Positions 52,478-62,018 are shown, counted from the stretch's first letter. The stretch: DNA of 64,000 bases from Saliphagus infecundisoli (GCF_020177375.1 NZ_JAIWHV010000018.1:1-64000); one strand, 5' to 3'. Program-made: numbers and translations. Notes: generated by a model not told the origin, from the letters alone.

Positions 52478-53547
52478 AATACGCCCCGGACCCGCTCGAG
52501 GACGGGGTCGGGCAGGTACCGGACCGCGGCCCCCTTTCCGCGACGCTCGAGGCGTTCACGGAGGGCCTCGAACCGGCCCGTCTTCCTGAAGCGCTCAAAA
52601 CACTCCTGCTCGTACGCTCTATCGGGTGTGACCGTCGGGGGGTCCTCGAGAGGGAACTCGAGGTCGTAGCGTGGGAGATCGGCCAGCGGCGAGTCGGGAT
52701 CGGTCGTGTGGATCGCCCCCGCCCCGAAGCCGACGTTCGAGACGAGGTTGCGGGCGGGGACGACCGCGAGCCCGCCGGTAACGAGCATCGCGTACTGCCA
52801 GGGCTTGCTCCAGGCGACGGACTCCCCTCGGTAGCGCTTCTCGAACCGCTCGCGCTGGTAGGCAACGCGCTCCTCGTCGCTGATCGCCGCCCGGATCCGC
52901 CGTCGGATCCGCGGATCGCGCCAGCCGCCCATCTCGGGGTCGTAGCGCGCCCAGGCATCGCGCCAGGTCGCCCATCCCCAGACGCCCTGGTAGGTCACGA
53001 AGTGGTAGTCGCCGCTCCCATTGGTCCATGTCCCCAGCCGGTTGGTGCCGTTGACGGACATCACCCGCTCGTCCCCCCGGTAGCGCTCGAGCATCGTCTC
53101 GCAGAAGCGAAAGAACTCGCGGTTGGGAACGCAGTCGTCCTCAACGATGATCGCTTCCGGCTCCCTGTCGAAGACCCAGTCCAGTCCCTCGGCGACGCTC
53201 GCGACGCCGTGATTGTGGTCGCGGTACAGGCGGCGAAGGTCGAGATCCCAGTCGATCCCCTCCTCGACGGCCCGGCGGGCGGCCCCACAGCGTTCGGCCG
53301 CCGCGTCGTCGCCGGCTTCGGGCCCGTCAGCGACGACGTAGAGTGTGGGGGGCTCGACCGCGGCGATCGCCTCGACGACCCGGGCGGTGGTTTCGGGACG
53401 GTCGTAGATGGGGAGGACGACCGGGGTCGAGAGCTCCCAGCCATCTCCCGGCTCGGTCGGCCCGTCCCGAGCGCCCGCTTGTCGGCCCTCGCCTCGCTCC
53501 CCGTTCGTTCGCCGGCCCTGCCGGCTCCCGGCGCCGCCTCCGACCAT
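52474..53547 (-). CDS. GT-A glycosyltransferase (GnT-I/HpnA-like)
   Basis: The protein has 357 residues from the ATG at 53545-53547. After a polar N-terminus of about 35 residues the domain starts at TPVVLPIYDRPETTARVVEA. DHNHGVASVAEGLDWVFD and the metal site AIIVEDDCVPNREFFRF (EDD) resemble family GT13-like transferases and the sugar transferases of archaeal and bacterial glycan loci. YQGVWGWATWRDAW is a conserved aromatic acceptor segment. It is divergent from the GT2 at 53623 (75-bp gap). A later start is possible because the first 35 residues are low complexity. Confidence 0.78.
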   Translation of the reverse strand: MVGGGAGSRQGRRTNGERGEGRQAGARDGPTEPGDGWELSTPVVLPIYDRPETTARVVEAIAAVEPPTLYVVADGPEAGDDAAAERCGAARRAVEEGIDWDLDLRRLYRDHNHGVASVAEGLDWVFDREPEAIIVEDDCVPNREFFRFCETMLERYRGDERVMSVNGTNRLGTWTNGSGDYHFVTYQGVWGWATWRDAWARYDPEMGGWRDPRIRRRIRAAISDEERVAYQRERFEKRYRGESVAWSKPWQYAMLVTGGLAVVPARNLVSNVGFGAGAIHTTDPDSPLADLPRYDLEFPLEDPPTVTPDRAYEQECFERFRKTGRFEALRERLERRGKGAAVRYLPDPVLERVRGVF

Positions 53548-53622
53548 ACCGGCTCCTGTCGACCGATCCCACAAAACCCTTGTCGTCAGGTTTTTCGTCG
53601 CCTTCGCCCAACGGGCGTTCGA

Positions 53623-54549
53623 ATGGAGGGTCCCACCGTCTCGGTCGTCGTCCCGACCCACAACCGGTGTCGGACGCTCCCGCGGGCCATCGACAGCGTC
53701 CTCTCGGGCACCTACGACGATTTCGAACTCCTGATCGTCGACGACGGCTCGACCGACGCCACCCCCGAGGTCGTCGCGGACTACGACGACGACCGGATCC
53801 GCGTGCTTCGCTTCGAGGAGAACCGCGGCGCGAACGCCGCCAGAAACGCCGGAATCGAGGCCGCCCGCGGCGAGTTCGTCTCCTTTCTGGACTCCGACGA
53901 CGCCTTCCGCCCGCGCCACCTCGAGGTGACGGTCGGCGTCCTCTCGGGGGCGCCCGCGACCTGTGGCGGCGTCTGTACCTCCTACGCCCGGATCCGCGAC
54001 GGGACGGTCGGCTCGATCCAGCGTGTCCCCGAGGGGGTCATCGACCGGGCGGCGATCCTCGACGGCAACCCGATCGGCTCGCTGTCGGCCACCACGTTTC
54101 GTCGGTCTACCTTGGAGGCCATCGGTGGCTTCGACGAGGACCTCCCCTCGGCCCAGGACTACGACCTCTACGTCCGGGTGAGCGAGGGCTCACGGCTCCG
54201 GGGGATCGGCGAGATCCTCGTCGATCATTACACCGACGGCGACCGGATCAGCCACGACGTCGACCGCCAGATCCGGGGTTACGAGCGGATCGTCGAGAAA
54301 CACGGCGACGCCATCTCCGATCGGCGCCGGGCCCACCAGCGCTTTCTGATCGCCTTTCTCTACGCCGACCGCGGCGAGATCGACGCAACGCGTCGGGAGC
54401 TCCGGACCGCACTCTCGCTTCACCCGACGAACCCTCGCTACCACTACTTCTATCTTGCCGCCCGGCTCGGCGGCTCCGCGTTCGCCGCGAGCCGACGGCT
54501 GAAGGACCTCGGAAACCGGTTGTATCGCCGTGGTCTCCCGTTTTCGTGA
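53623..54549 (+). CDS. Glycosyltransferase family 2
   Basis: The protein has 308 residues. GPTVSVVVPTHNRCRTLPRA, IVDDGSTDATPEVVADY, NRGANAARNAGIEAARG and the metal site FLDSDDAFR (about 85-93) give a typical GT-A GT2. DEDLPSAQDYDLYVRV is the late catalytic block. The C-terminal 70 residues are helical and TPR-like (RRAHQRFLIAFLYADRGE). The ligase-like gene follows 160 bp later on the same strand. It is high GC, in keeping with the rest of cluster 2. Confidence 0.88.
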   Translation: MEGPTVSVVVPTHNRCRTLPRAIDSVLSGTYDDFELLIVDDGSTDATPEVVADYDDDRIRVLRFEENRGANAARNAGIEAARGEFVSFLDSDDAFRPRHLEVTVGVLSGAPATCGGVCTSYARIRDGTVGSIQRVPEGVIDRAAILDGNPIGSLSATTFRRSTLEAIGGFDEDLPSAQDYDLYVRVSEGSRLRGIGEILVDHYTDGDRISHDVDRQIRGYERIVEKHGDAISDRRRAHQRFLIAFLYADRGEIDATRRELRTALSLHPTNPRYHYFYLAARLGGSAFAASRRLKDLGNRLYRRGLPFS

Positions 54550-54709
54550 AGGCCTGGATGCGGTCGTCGGAATCGGTATCCGCCCGTTCGAGGTTGAGAG
54601 CGGCTCTGGGCTCCGTCGCCGACAATCGGAGCCGATCCTTCGTCCGTCGCGTCGAGGACGCCGACTGACCGCCGGACCGACCGTTCGGGTTTCACGACGT
54701 TTTTATCCG

Positions 54710-55987
54710 ATGGCATCGTCGGCACCGACAGCGATGGACTCCTCTCGACGTACCGACGCGGCCTTTGCCGTCTGCTACGTCGCCTTCGTCTTCGCGGGCG
54801 TCTACAAGGACGCGTGGTACGTCGCCTGGGCCCCCCTCGACCTGACGCTCGCCTTCGGGCTTGCGGCCGCCGCTGTCGCCGGCTGGCTGGCCCTGCGGGG
54901 CGGGCTCCGGGTCACCCCGGCCGGAATCGCCATCACCGGCCTCTTTACGGCGTTCGCGCTCTACGCCGTCGTCTCCGGGCTCTGGTCTCCAAGCACCGAC
55001 TACTACCTCTCGAAGGCGTTTCGCCTGGTCGGGGTCACCGGGCTTACGCTCGGGCTCGGGGCCCTCGTCGTCGCCTCCTCGGCCCGCCGGCTCCGCTACA
55101 CGGGCTTTGCGACGGTCGGCTTCTCGCTCGTCGCCGTCATCGAGACGTTCGTGCGATACCTCCAGTCCGGCGACACGGCCATCTATCCCTTTGGGACGAA
55201 CTACCTGATCACGGGCCGTGTACTCGGCCTCGGAATCGTGATCCTCACCGGCTACCTCGTTCTCTCGCGGGCGGATCGGCGCCTGACGACCGCCGCGGGG
55301 ATCGCCCTCCCGCCGGCGACCTACGCGTTGCTCGTGATCGGCTCCCGGGGCCCCCTGGTCGCGGCTGTCGGCGCGATCGGGCTCCTGGTCGTCGCCGGGC
55401 TCCTGATCGGCCGGCTCCCGAACGGCCGGTGGGCCCTCGGGGCCTACGCCGCGGCGGTCGGGCTCGCCGGTTACGTCGCGTTCACGGTCGCGAGACACCT
55501 CGAGACGATCACCCGACTGCTCTGGCTGCTCGAGGGCCCGGGCCAGTCCCTCGGCGCACGATTCACCTACTGGCAACAGACCATTGCGGGGCTCGGGCCC
55601 GCGACGCTTCCGTTCGGCTACGGACTCGGCTCCTGGCCGGTCGTCCTCGGCTACGGCGACGCCCAGGACTACCCCCACAACATCGTCCTCGAGGTGGCCT
55701 TCGAACTCGGGCTGGTCGGGCTGGCGCTGCTCCTGGCGCTGTTCGCGGTCGGGGTCGGGGTCGCCATCCGCGAGTGGGCCGACCACGGCCGGCCGGTCCA
55801 CCTCGTGCTCCTCGCGCTGTTCGCGTATATGCTCGCGAACACGATGGTGACCGGCGATCTGAACGAGAACCGCTACCTCTTTGCGGTCTGTGGGGTGCTC
55901 GCCTATCGGGTCGCGCCCCGGCGGTACGCCGTCCCTTCGCTTGCTACGGTCCGGGAGGCGATCGGATCATCGGGATCGCCGACCTGA
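54710..55987 (+). CDS. O-antigen ligase-like membrane protein
   Basis: The protein has 425 residues from the ATG at 54710 and about ten transmembrane segments. The Wzy_C/WaaL loop is FGYGLGSWPVVLGYGDAQDY followed by PHNIVLEVAFELGLVG, with the conserved His. It is the GC-rich paralogue of the protein at 35402. The longer open frame to 54530 overlaps the GT2 gene and is not used. It probably transfers or polymerises the cluster-2 glycan at the external face. The epimerase gene starts 46 bp after it. Confidence 0.82.
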   Translation: MASSAPTAMDSSRRTDAAFAVCYVAFVFAGVYKDAWYVAWAPLDLTLAFGLAAAAVAGWLALRGGLRVTPAGIAITGLFTAFALYAVVSGLWSPSTDYYLSKAFRLVGVTGLTLGLGALVVASSARRLRYTGFATVGFSLVAVIETFVRYLQSGDTAIYPFGTNYLITGRVLGLGIVILTGYLVLSRADRRLTTAAGIALPPATYALLVIGSRGPLVAAVGAIGLLVVAGLLIGRLPNGRWALGAYAAAVGLAGYVAFTVARHLETITRLLWLLEGPGQSLGARFTYWQQTIAGLGPATLPFGYGLGSWPVVLGYGDAQDYPHNIVLEVAFELGLVGLALLLALFAVGVGVAIREWADHGRPVHLVLLALFAYMLANTMVTGDLNENRYLFAVCGVLAYRVAPRRYAVPSLATVREAIGSSGSPT

Positions 55988-56032
55988 CCGCGTTCCGACG
56001 GCTTTTTCATCGCCCACGGGGCTCCCATCTCC

Positions 56033-57010
56033 ATGCACTGTCTGGTCACGGGCGGCGCCGGCTTCATTGGCGGCCATCTCGCCGAGGCGTTCGCCCGCGA
56101 GGGCCACGACGTCACCGTCCTCGACAACCTGGAACCGTTCTACGACGTCGACATCAAACGCCACAACGTCGAGGCCGCCCGCGAGGCCGCGACCGGCGAG
56201 TATGCCTTCGTCGAGGGCGACGTCACCGACGAGGAACTCGTCGCCGAGCTCGTCGCCGACGCGGACGCCGTCTACCACCAGGCCGCCCAGGCCGGCGTCC
56301 GGGCCAGCGTCGAGGAGCCCCTGAAGGTCCACGAGTACAACGTCGACGGCACGCTCAACCTCCTGGATGCGGCCCGCGATACAGACCTCGAGCGGTTCGT
56401 CTACGCCTCCTCGTCGTCGGTCTACGGCAAGCCCGAGTACCTCCCCTACGACGAGGACCACCAGACGACGCCGGTCAGTCCCTACGGCGTCTCGAAGCTC
56501 TCGGCCGAACACTACGCGCGGGTCTACCACGAACTCTACGGCGTGCCGTCGGTCTCGCTTCGATACTTCACGGTCTATGGCCCCCGGATGCGCCCGAACA
56601 TGGCCATCTCGAACTTCGTCTCCCGGTGTATCCACGGCGAACCACCCGTCATCTACGGCGACGGCACCCAGACGCGCGATTTCACCTATATCGAGGACAT
56701 CGTCGGCGCGAACCGCACCCTCATGACCGACGACAGTGCCGACGGTGAGGTGATGAACGTCGGCTCGACGGACACCATCGACATCCTCACCCTCGCCGAG
56801 GTCGTTCGGGACGCGATCGACCCGACCCTCGAGATCCAGTTCACCGACGCCCGCGAGGGCGATGCCGAACACACCCACGCCGACGTCTCGAAGGCTGGAG
56901 AGCTGATTGGCTACGAACCCGACGTGACGATTCGGGAGGGCGTCGAGAACTTCATCGGCTGGTATCGGGAGAACGACGACTGGTACGACGACCTCGTCCG
57001 GAGGTCGTAG
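56033..57010 (+). CDS. NAD-dependent NDP-sugar epimerase/dehydratase
   Basis: The protein has 325 residues, an extended SDR fold. LVTGGAGFIGGHLAEA is the GxxGxxG NAD site, ASSSSVYG and SPYGVSKLSAEHYARV (Tyr-x3-Lys) give the catalytic triad, and RYFTVYGPRMRPNMAI is the sugar-binding block. FYDVDIKRHN after the second strand resembles UDP-glucuronate and UDP-glucose 4-epimerases. It supplies an activated sugar for the cluster; whether galacto-, glucurono- or another epimer is not clear. It follows the ligase-like gene closely and ends the glycan cluster. Confidence 0.87.
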   Translation: MHCLVTGGAGFIGGHLAEAFAREGHDVTVLDNLEPFYDVDIKRHNVEAAREAATGEYAFVEGDVTDEELVAELVADADAVYHQAAQAGVRASVEEPLKVHEYNVDGTLNLLDAARDTDLERFVYASSSSVYGKPEYLPYDEDHQTTPVSPYGVSKLSAEHYARVYHELYGVPSVSLRYFTVYGPRMRPNMAISNFVSRCIHGEPPVIYGDGTQTRDFTYIEDIVGANRTLMTDDSADGEVMNVGSTDTIDILTLAEVVRDAIDPTLEIQFTDAREGDAEHTHADVSKAGELIGYEPDVTIREGVENFIGWYRENDDWYDDLVRRS

Positions 57011-57199
57011 CCGTCCGACGATCGTAGGTCCCGAACCCCACCCCTCGAGCTCAGCCTCGGAGCGCGAGGCTCGCGACTTCCTCGCCGTCGTCACTACCGG
57101 GGCCGCGATCCGAAGCGGGTCCGCACTGGCCCGGGCCGATTGCAGGCGTCCAAACGCAACCGCTCAGTCGACGCCCGGACATCCCGCGAATCCACGTTC

Positions 57200-57987
57200 A
57201 TGTCGCCGCCACACCGCCCGCGGGTGCTCGAGCGAGTCGCCGCCGAATACCTTCTCAAGATCGGGGCGGTCCCCCGGCTCGAGTGGCGCCTTCAGGGGCC
57301 CGCGCTGCGGGCGATCCACCGCCTCCAGCGGGCGACGTGGCCGGCCCGCTACACCGACGCCGACCCCCTACCGTTGCTGTGGGTCGATCCTGCGGCGATC
57401 ACCCACCACGTCAACCGCGACGAGGTGCCACGGATCTTCGGCCGGGTCGCGGGCGGCCACTGGGATCGCCACCGGGAGAACGGTTCGCGGCGACCGACGT
57501 CCACCGCTCGCTCGAGAAACGGTTCGTAGAGGGTGCCGACTGGGCCGAGACGGATCTGTACGCGGCGCTGCTCGCCGGCTCCGAGGACGGCCTCTGACGC
57601 CGGCGGTGCGAGACGGAAGCCGAACGCGACCGCCGGCTGACGGCGATCGACGCGCTCTACGACCGCATCGAAAGCGAGCGGTATCGGAGCCAGGCCGCAC
57701 TGGCCGTCCGGGAAGGGACCGAAGGGATCGGGGAGGGGAACAACGAGCGAAGCCACCCCATGCTCAACGAGGTGGGGATCAACGTCGGCCGCGACGGCGC
57801 CTTGCTCTGGCGCCACCGGGGACTCCACCGGCTCTCGATCGCGAAGCTACTCGGCGTCGATCGCATCCCGATTTACGTCCTCGCGCGCCACGCCGGCTGG
57901 CAGCGGGTCCGCGACCGCCTGCGGGCGGGCGAGCCGGTCGGAACCGGTCCCGACTCCCACCCCGACCTCGCCGATCTTCGGGAGTGA
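57200..57987 (+). pseudogene. Decayed ParB/sulfiredoxin-like protein of glycan loci
   Basis: The gene begins at ATG 57200 (SPPHRPRVLERVAAEYLLK) and runs to a frameshift at about 57480. It continues in the +1 frame (RFAATDVHRSLEKRFVEGAD), meets an in-frame TGA at 57595-57597, and resumes as RRCETEAERDRRLTAIDALY to the stop at 57985-57987. The last part, INVGRDGALLWRHRGLHRLS and then IAKLLGVDRIPIYVLARH, is the conserved end of a protein family I associate with haloarchaeal capsule loci. Two lesions make it a likely pseudogene, unless the TGA or the frameshift is a sequencing error. Confidence 0.7.
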
Positions 57988-58060
57988 CCGCCACCCCTCT
58001 GGCTCCGGCAACCCGGACCGGGACGGAAAGCCCGAACACCGTCCGTCGCCGACTCCCGCC

Positions 58061-58999
58061 ATGACCGACCACCGGCTCCTGATCCCGCACCCCTATTCGC
58101 CCGATGCGAAAGCCACCCTCGAGGACGCTGCGGGGGACCGCCTCGCAGTCGAGATCGCCGAAACCCCCGCGGAGTCTCGCGAGGGCTTCGAGGCGGCGAC
58201 GATCGCGCTGACGCCGCGGCTCCCCGAGGAGTGGCTCGAGCGGGCCGAGAACCTAGAATGGGTCCAGGCGACCAGTGCCGGCTACGACCACTACGACGTG
58301 GACGCTCTGGAGGCGCGGGGAATCACGCTGACGACCGCCTCGGGGGTCCACGCCCAGCCGATCGGCGAGCAGGTTCTGGGCGCGATGCTCGCCTTCGAGC
58401 GGGGCCTGCTCGAGGCGAGAGATCGCCAGCGGGACGGTATCTGGCTCGCCCACGAAGGCGGCGAGTTGGGACACAAGACCGTCGGCGTGGTTGGACTGGG
58501 CGCGATCGGCGGCCGGGTCGCCGAACTCGCCTCGGCGGTGGGGTCGAGGGTGGTCGGTACCAAGCGCGACCCCTCCGATGCCCCCGAGGCCACGAACGAG
58601 GTCTACCCGCCCGAGGAGGTCGCCGAGGTCTACCGGCAGGCCGACTATCTCGTCGTCGCCTGCCCGCTCACCGACGAGACCCGCAGGATGATCGACCGGG
58701 AAGTATTCGAGACCCTGTCCTCCGATGCAGTGATCGTCAACATCGCTCGCGGGGAGGTGATAGAGAAGGAGGCGCTGGTCTCGGCCCTCCAGCAGGGACG
58801 GATCGGCGGCGCCGCACTCGACGTCTTCGACGAGGAGCCACTTCCCCAGGAGTCGCCGCTGTGGGACCTCCCGAACGTCCTCGTGACCCCGCACATGGCA
58901 GGCTCGACGCCCCACTACTTCGACCGGGTCGGCGACCTCTTCGCGACCAGTCTCGAGGCGTTTCTCGCGGGCGAGGAGCTGGAAAACCGGATCGTCTGA
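58061..58999 (+). CDS. D-2-hydroxyacid dehydrogenase family protein
   Basis: The protein has 312 residues. The NAD-binding loop VGVVGLGAIGGRVAELA lies near residue 145. The catalytic Arg is in VNIARGEVIE, the Glu in DVFDEEPLPQE and the His in VTPHMAGSTPHY, the classic triad of the D-isomer dehydrogenases. It would interconvert a 2-keto acid and a D-2-hydroxy acid (or a phosphoglycerate-like substrate) with NAD(P)H. It stands alone, with no operon partner downstream on the same strand that shares its role. Confidence 0.88.
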   Translation: MTDHRLLIPHPYSPDAKATLEDAAGDRLAVEIAETPAESREGFEAATIALTPRLPEEWLERAENLEWVQATSAGYDHYDVDALEARGITLTTASGVHAQPIGEQVLGAMLAFERGLLEARDRQRDGIWLAHEGGELGHKTVGVVGLGAIGGRVAELASAVGSRVVGTKRDPSDAPEATNEVYPPEEVAEVYRQADYLVVACPLTDETRRMIDREVFETLSSDAVIVNIARGEVIEKEALVSALQQGRIGGAALDVFDEEPLPQESPLWDLPNVLVTPHMAGSTPHYFDRVGDLFATSLEAFLAGEELENRIV

Positions 59000-59059
59000 G
59001 CCCCGCTTGCGAGAGCACGTGGGGGTTTGAGGTGGGACGCGCTCGTCGTCACTGGTGCA

Positions 59060-59413
59060 ATGGAGATCGACCTAGAGCGGATCGACCACCTCGACGAGCG
59101 GAGCCAGGACTGTCTTCGAAACTGCCTGGAGGCCGCCCAGGTCTGCGAGTGGTGTGCCGACGCCTGCGCCGACGAGGGCGAGGGGATGGCTCGCTGCATT
59201 CGCCTCTGTCGGGACGTCGCCGACGTCGCCTCGCTGCACGCCCGGCTGATGTCGAGAAACTCCGCGTACAGCGGCGACCTCGCCGCGGTCTGTGCCGACC
59301 TCTGCGAGGAGTGCGCCGAGGAGTGTGCGGAGCACGACCACGACCACTGCCAGGCGTGTGCCGAGGTCCTCCCCGACTGTGCCGACTCCTGTCGAGAGAT
59401 GGCCTCCGGGTGA
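59060..59413 (+). CDS. Cys-rich four-helix protein (copper-storage/DUF326-like)
   Basis: The protein has 117 residues from the ATG at 59060. It carries 17 Cys in helical repeats: CLRNCLEAAQVCEWCADACAD, CIRLCRDVADV, CADLCEECAEEC and CQACAEVLPDCADSC. This matches the Csp/DUF326 family, in which Cys on the inside of a four-helix bundle bind Cu(I). There is no signal peptide, so it would be a cytosolic store (Csp3-like). No copper regulator or ATPase is adjacent. Confidence 0.8.
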   Translation: MEIDLERIDHLDERSQDCLRNCLEAAQVCEWCADACADEGEGMARCIRLCRDVADVASLHARLMSRNSAYSGDLAAVCADLCEECAEECAEHDHDHCQACAEVLPDCADSCREMASG

Positions 59414-59506
59414 TCCGGTAGCTTGACGGATCGACGCAATCCGAGCCACGGGTCGTACGTTTACACCGCCGGAACGGGTAAGTGGTACTCGGTCCTATTC
59501 GTCGGT

Positions 59507-59791
59507 ATGTCCATCACGGCCGACGAGGAGGTGCTCCATGGGCTCCCCCGTCTCGAGGGAACCAGAATCAGCGTCCTCGACGTCCACGACGCGGTGATGG
59601 CTGCCGACCGGACGCCCGCCGAGGCCGCAAACGGACTCGATCTCTCGCTCGGCGAGGTCTACGAGGCCCTCGCCTACTACTACACCAACCCCGAGGAGAT
59701 CCGTCGATTCCGGGAACGACGGGAAACAGACCGCGACGCTCTCGATTCGCGGACCGTGAAGCCCCCGATCGAGGCGAACGACTCCCGGTAG
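59507..59791 (+). CDS. DUF433 antitoxin-like protein
   Basis: The protein has 94 residues from the ATG at 59507. EVLHGLPRLEGTRISVLDVHD and LDLSLGEVYEALAYYYTNPEE are the strand-helix features of DUF433, a winged-helix-like protein usually upstream of a PIN-like toxin. It lies 4 bp before the DUF5615 gene, so it is the cognate antitoxin and probably autoregulates the pair. Confidence 0.82.
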   Translation: MSITADEEVLHGLPRLEGTRISVLDVHDAVMAADRTPAEAANGLDLSLGEVYEALAYYYTNPEEIRRFRERRETDRDALDSRTVKPPIEANDSR

Positions 59792-59795
59792 GGCG

Positions 59796-60149
59796 ATGGC
59801 TGGGATCCGACTCCTCACCGACGAGCACGTTCCGGGCCCCTTTCTCACCGCGATAGACGCGCTCGGGTACGACGTCCTCCGGGCGAAAGACGAGTTCCCC
59901 GAAGGAACTCCGGATCGCCGTCTCCTCGAGTTCGGTCGTGCAACCGACCGCGTCGTCGTGACCTGCGATACACGGTTCGCCGTGATCGATGGCTCGCTCG
60001 TTACCGACCACGGCGGCGTGATCTACACCGAGCAGGCGCTTCTCCAGCGGAATCCGGAACGGGCAGCCGACGCCGTCGATCGCATCGCGGCGACGATCCC
60101 GGCCGACGAGATCTCGGGAAGCGAGTTTTACCTGAGCGACTGGCTTTGA
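59796..60149 (+). CDS. DUF5615 PIN-like toxin
   Basis: The protein has 117 residues. RLLTDEHVPGPFLTAIDALGYD places the first acidic residues (Asp8, Glu9), and RVVVTCDTRF holds the second conserved Asp of the DUF5615/Mut7-C PIN-like nuclease fold. Partnered with DUF433 immediately upstream, it forms a toxin-antitoxin module whose toxin is expected to cleave RNA. The stop is 3 bp from the convergent MetY gene. Confidence 0.82.
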   Translation: MAGIRLLTDEHVPGPFLTAIDALGYDVLRAKDEFPEGTPDRRLLEFGRATDRVVVTCDTRFAVIDGSLVTDHGGVIYTEQALLQRNPERAADAVDRIAATIPADEISGSEFYLSDWL

Positions 60150-60152
60150 GCC

Positions 60153-61448
60153 TCACTCCGCCGCTTCGATCGCCCGATCCAGGTCGGCGATGACGTCCGC
60201 GACGTCCTCGATGCCGACCGAGAGCCGGACCATGTCGTCGGTCGTGCCGCTGGCGAGTTTTTCTTCCTCCGAGAGCTGCTGGTGGGTCGTGCTCGCGGGG
60301 TGGATGATCAGGGTCTTCGCGTCGCCGACGTTCGCGAGCAGGCTCGCCAGCGAGACCTCGTTGCAGACGGTTTCGGCCGCGTCGTAGCCACCCTCGAGCC
60401 CGAAGGTAATCATTCCACCGTACCCCCCGTCGAGGTACTCCGCGGCCGCGTCGTGGGTCTCATGGCTCTCGAGGCCGGGGTAGTTGACCCACGAGATCTC
60501 GGGGTGCTCTTCGAGGTACTCCGCGACGGCCATCGCGTTCTCGCAGTGTTTTTCCATCCGGAGGGGAAGGCTCTCGAGTTTCTGGAGGGTGACCCAGGCG
60601 TCGAACGGCGACTGCTGGTTGCCCAGGTCCCGCAGGCCCCGTGTCCGGGCGACCGCCAGGAAGGCCGCGTCGCCGAACGTCTCGTGGAAATTGATCCCGT
60701 GGTAGGCGGGGTTGGGCTCGGTGATCTCGGGATAGTCGCCCTCCGGCCACGGGAACGAGCCGCCATCGACGAGCATCCCGCCGATCGTCGAACCGGCGCC
60801 GTGGATCCACTTCGTCGTCGAGTGCCAGACGAGGTCCGCGCCGTGCTCGAGCGGCCGGCAGAGGTAGGGCGTCGCGAACGTGTTGTCCACGAAGAGGGGA
60901 ACGTCGTTCTCGTGTGCGATGTCGGCCAACCGCTCGATGTCGGGGGTGACGAGCGCAGGGTTTCCGATCGTCTCGCAGTGGACGAACGCCGTGTCCGAAT
61001 CGATCGCCTCCTCGTAGGCGTCGTAGTCGAGGGTATCGACGAACGTCGTCTCGACGCCGCGCTTCTCGACGGTGTGGGTGAGGTAGGTGTAGGTCCCGCC
61101 GTAGAGCGACGAGGCGGAAACGACGTTGTCGCCGACGTCGGCGAGGACGAAGGTTGCGAGATCGAGGGCGGCCATCCCCGAGGCCGTCGCGATGGCGCCC
61201 GCGCCGCCTTCCAGGGTCGCCACGCGCTCCTCGAGCATCGCGTTCGTCGGATTCATGATCCGCGAGTAGATGTTGCCGGCCTCCTCCAGCCCGAAGAGGG
61301 CGGCGGCGTGCTCGGTATCCTCGAAGACATAGGAGGTCGTCTGGTGGATCGGGGGCGCCCGCGCGCCGGTCGTCGGGTCGGGGTCGGCGCCGGCGTGGAC
61401 GCTGTCGGTCGCGAATCGGTGCTCGTCGGCGTCGCTGTCGTCTGCCAT
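60153..61448 (-). CDS. metY: O-acetylhomoserine (thiol) sulfhydrylase, Cys/Met metabolism PLP enzyme
   Basis: The protein has 431 residues from the ATG at 61446-61448, full length for the family. THQTTSYVF-type opening (APPIHQTTSYVFEDTEHAAA), PLP-phosphate loop GAGAIATASGMAAL, FVDNTFATPYLCRP and the PLP Lys in HSTTKWIHGAGSTIGG are present, and the C-terminal GIEDVADVIADL ends as usual. It forms homocysteine from O-acetylhomoserine and sulfide. An acetyltransferase partner is not in the window. It is divergent from the NUDIX gene (99-bp gap). Confidence 0.88.
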   Translation of the reverse strand: MADDSDADEHRFATDSVHAGADPDPTTGARAPPIHQTTSYVFEDTEHAAALFGLEEAGNIYSRIMNPTNAMLEERVATLEGGAGAIATASGMAALDLATFVLADVGDNVVSASSLYGGTYTYLTHTVEKRGVETTFVDTLDYDAYEEAIDSDTAFVHCETIGNPALVTPDIERLADIAHENDVPLFVDNTFATPYLCRPLEHGADLVWHSTTKWIHGAGSTIGGMLVDGGSFPWPEGDYPEITEPNPAYHGINFHETFGDAAFLAVARTRGLRDLGNQQSPFDAWVTLQKLESLPLRMEKHCENAMAVAEYLEEHPEISWVNYPGLESHETHDAAAEYLDGGYGGMITFGLEGGYDAAETVCNEVSLASLLANVGDAKTLIIHPASTTHQQLSEEEKLASGTTDDMVRLSVGIEDVADVIADLDRAIEAAE

Positions 61449-61547
61449 GGAGAGGCCATCGCAGCGAGGGGATTTGGTTCTTCCCCGGCCGCGGTTCGCT
61501 CGTCGGGCAAGCGGGAGACCTATTTCGTCGTCGATCATGCACGGGGT

Positions 61548-62018
61548 ATGGAGACGACGCGTCACTTCACCGCGACCGTCTACGTCGTCGCCGACGGCGC
61601 GACTGCCCTCCACGACCACCGCCGGCTGGGCATCCGGATCCCGCCGGGAGGCCACGTTGACCGGGACGAACTCCCCCACGAGACGGCGATCCGGGAGTGC
61701 CGCGAGGAAACCGGCCTCGAGGCGACGATCATCCCGACCCAGGATCGACGGATCGAGACCGAAACCGGCCGTCCGCTCCCGCGACCCCGACGGCAGATGC
61801 TCTACGACATCGACGTCCACGACGGCCGGGTCGCCCACCAGCACGTCGACCATATCTACTACGCGACGGTCCCCTCTCGCGAGATTGACCCTGCGGACGG
61901 CGAGGTCGGCGTCGAGGGCTGGCGGTGGTACACACCCGAGGACCTCCGCGCTAGCGACGTAGACGAGGACGTCGTCGCGCTCGGCCGCGAGGCGATCGAG
62001 GCCGCAGGAGGACGGTGA
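61548..62018 (+). CDS. NUDIX hydrolase
   Basis: The protein has 156 residues from the ATG at 61548. The NUDIX box begins at PPGGHVDRDELPHETAIREC and ends REETGLE, with all catalytic Glu of G-x5-E-x7-REUxEExGU present. It hydrolyses a nucleoside diphosphate linked to another moiety. The stop overlaps the GTG of the fusion gene (GTGA), so the two are translationally coupled. Substrate is unknown; a housecleaning or isoprenoid-diphosphate role would fit the partner. Confidence 0.85.
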   Translation: METTRHFTATVYVVADGATALHDHRRLGIRIPPGGHVDRDELPHETAIRECREETGLEATIIPTQDRRIETETGRPLPRPRRQMLYDIDVHDGRVAHQHVDHIYYATVPSREIDPADGEVGVEGWRWYTPEDLRASDVDEDVVALGREAIEAAGGR

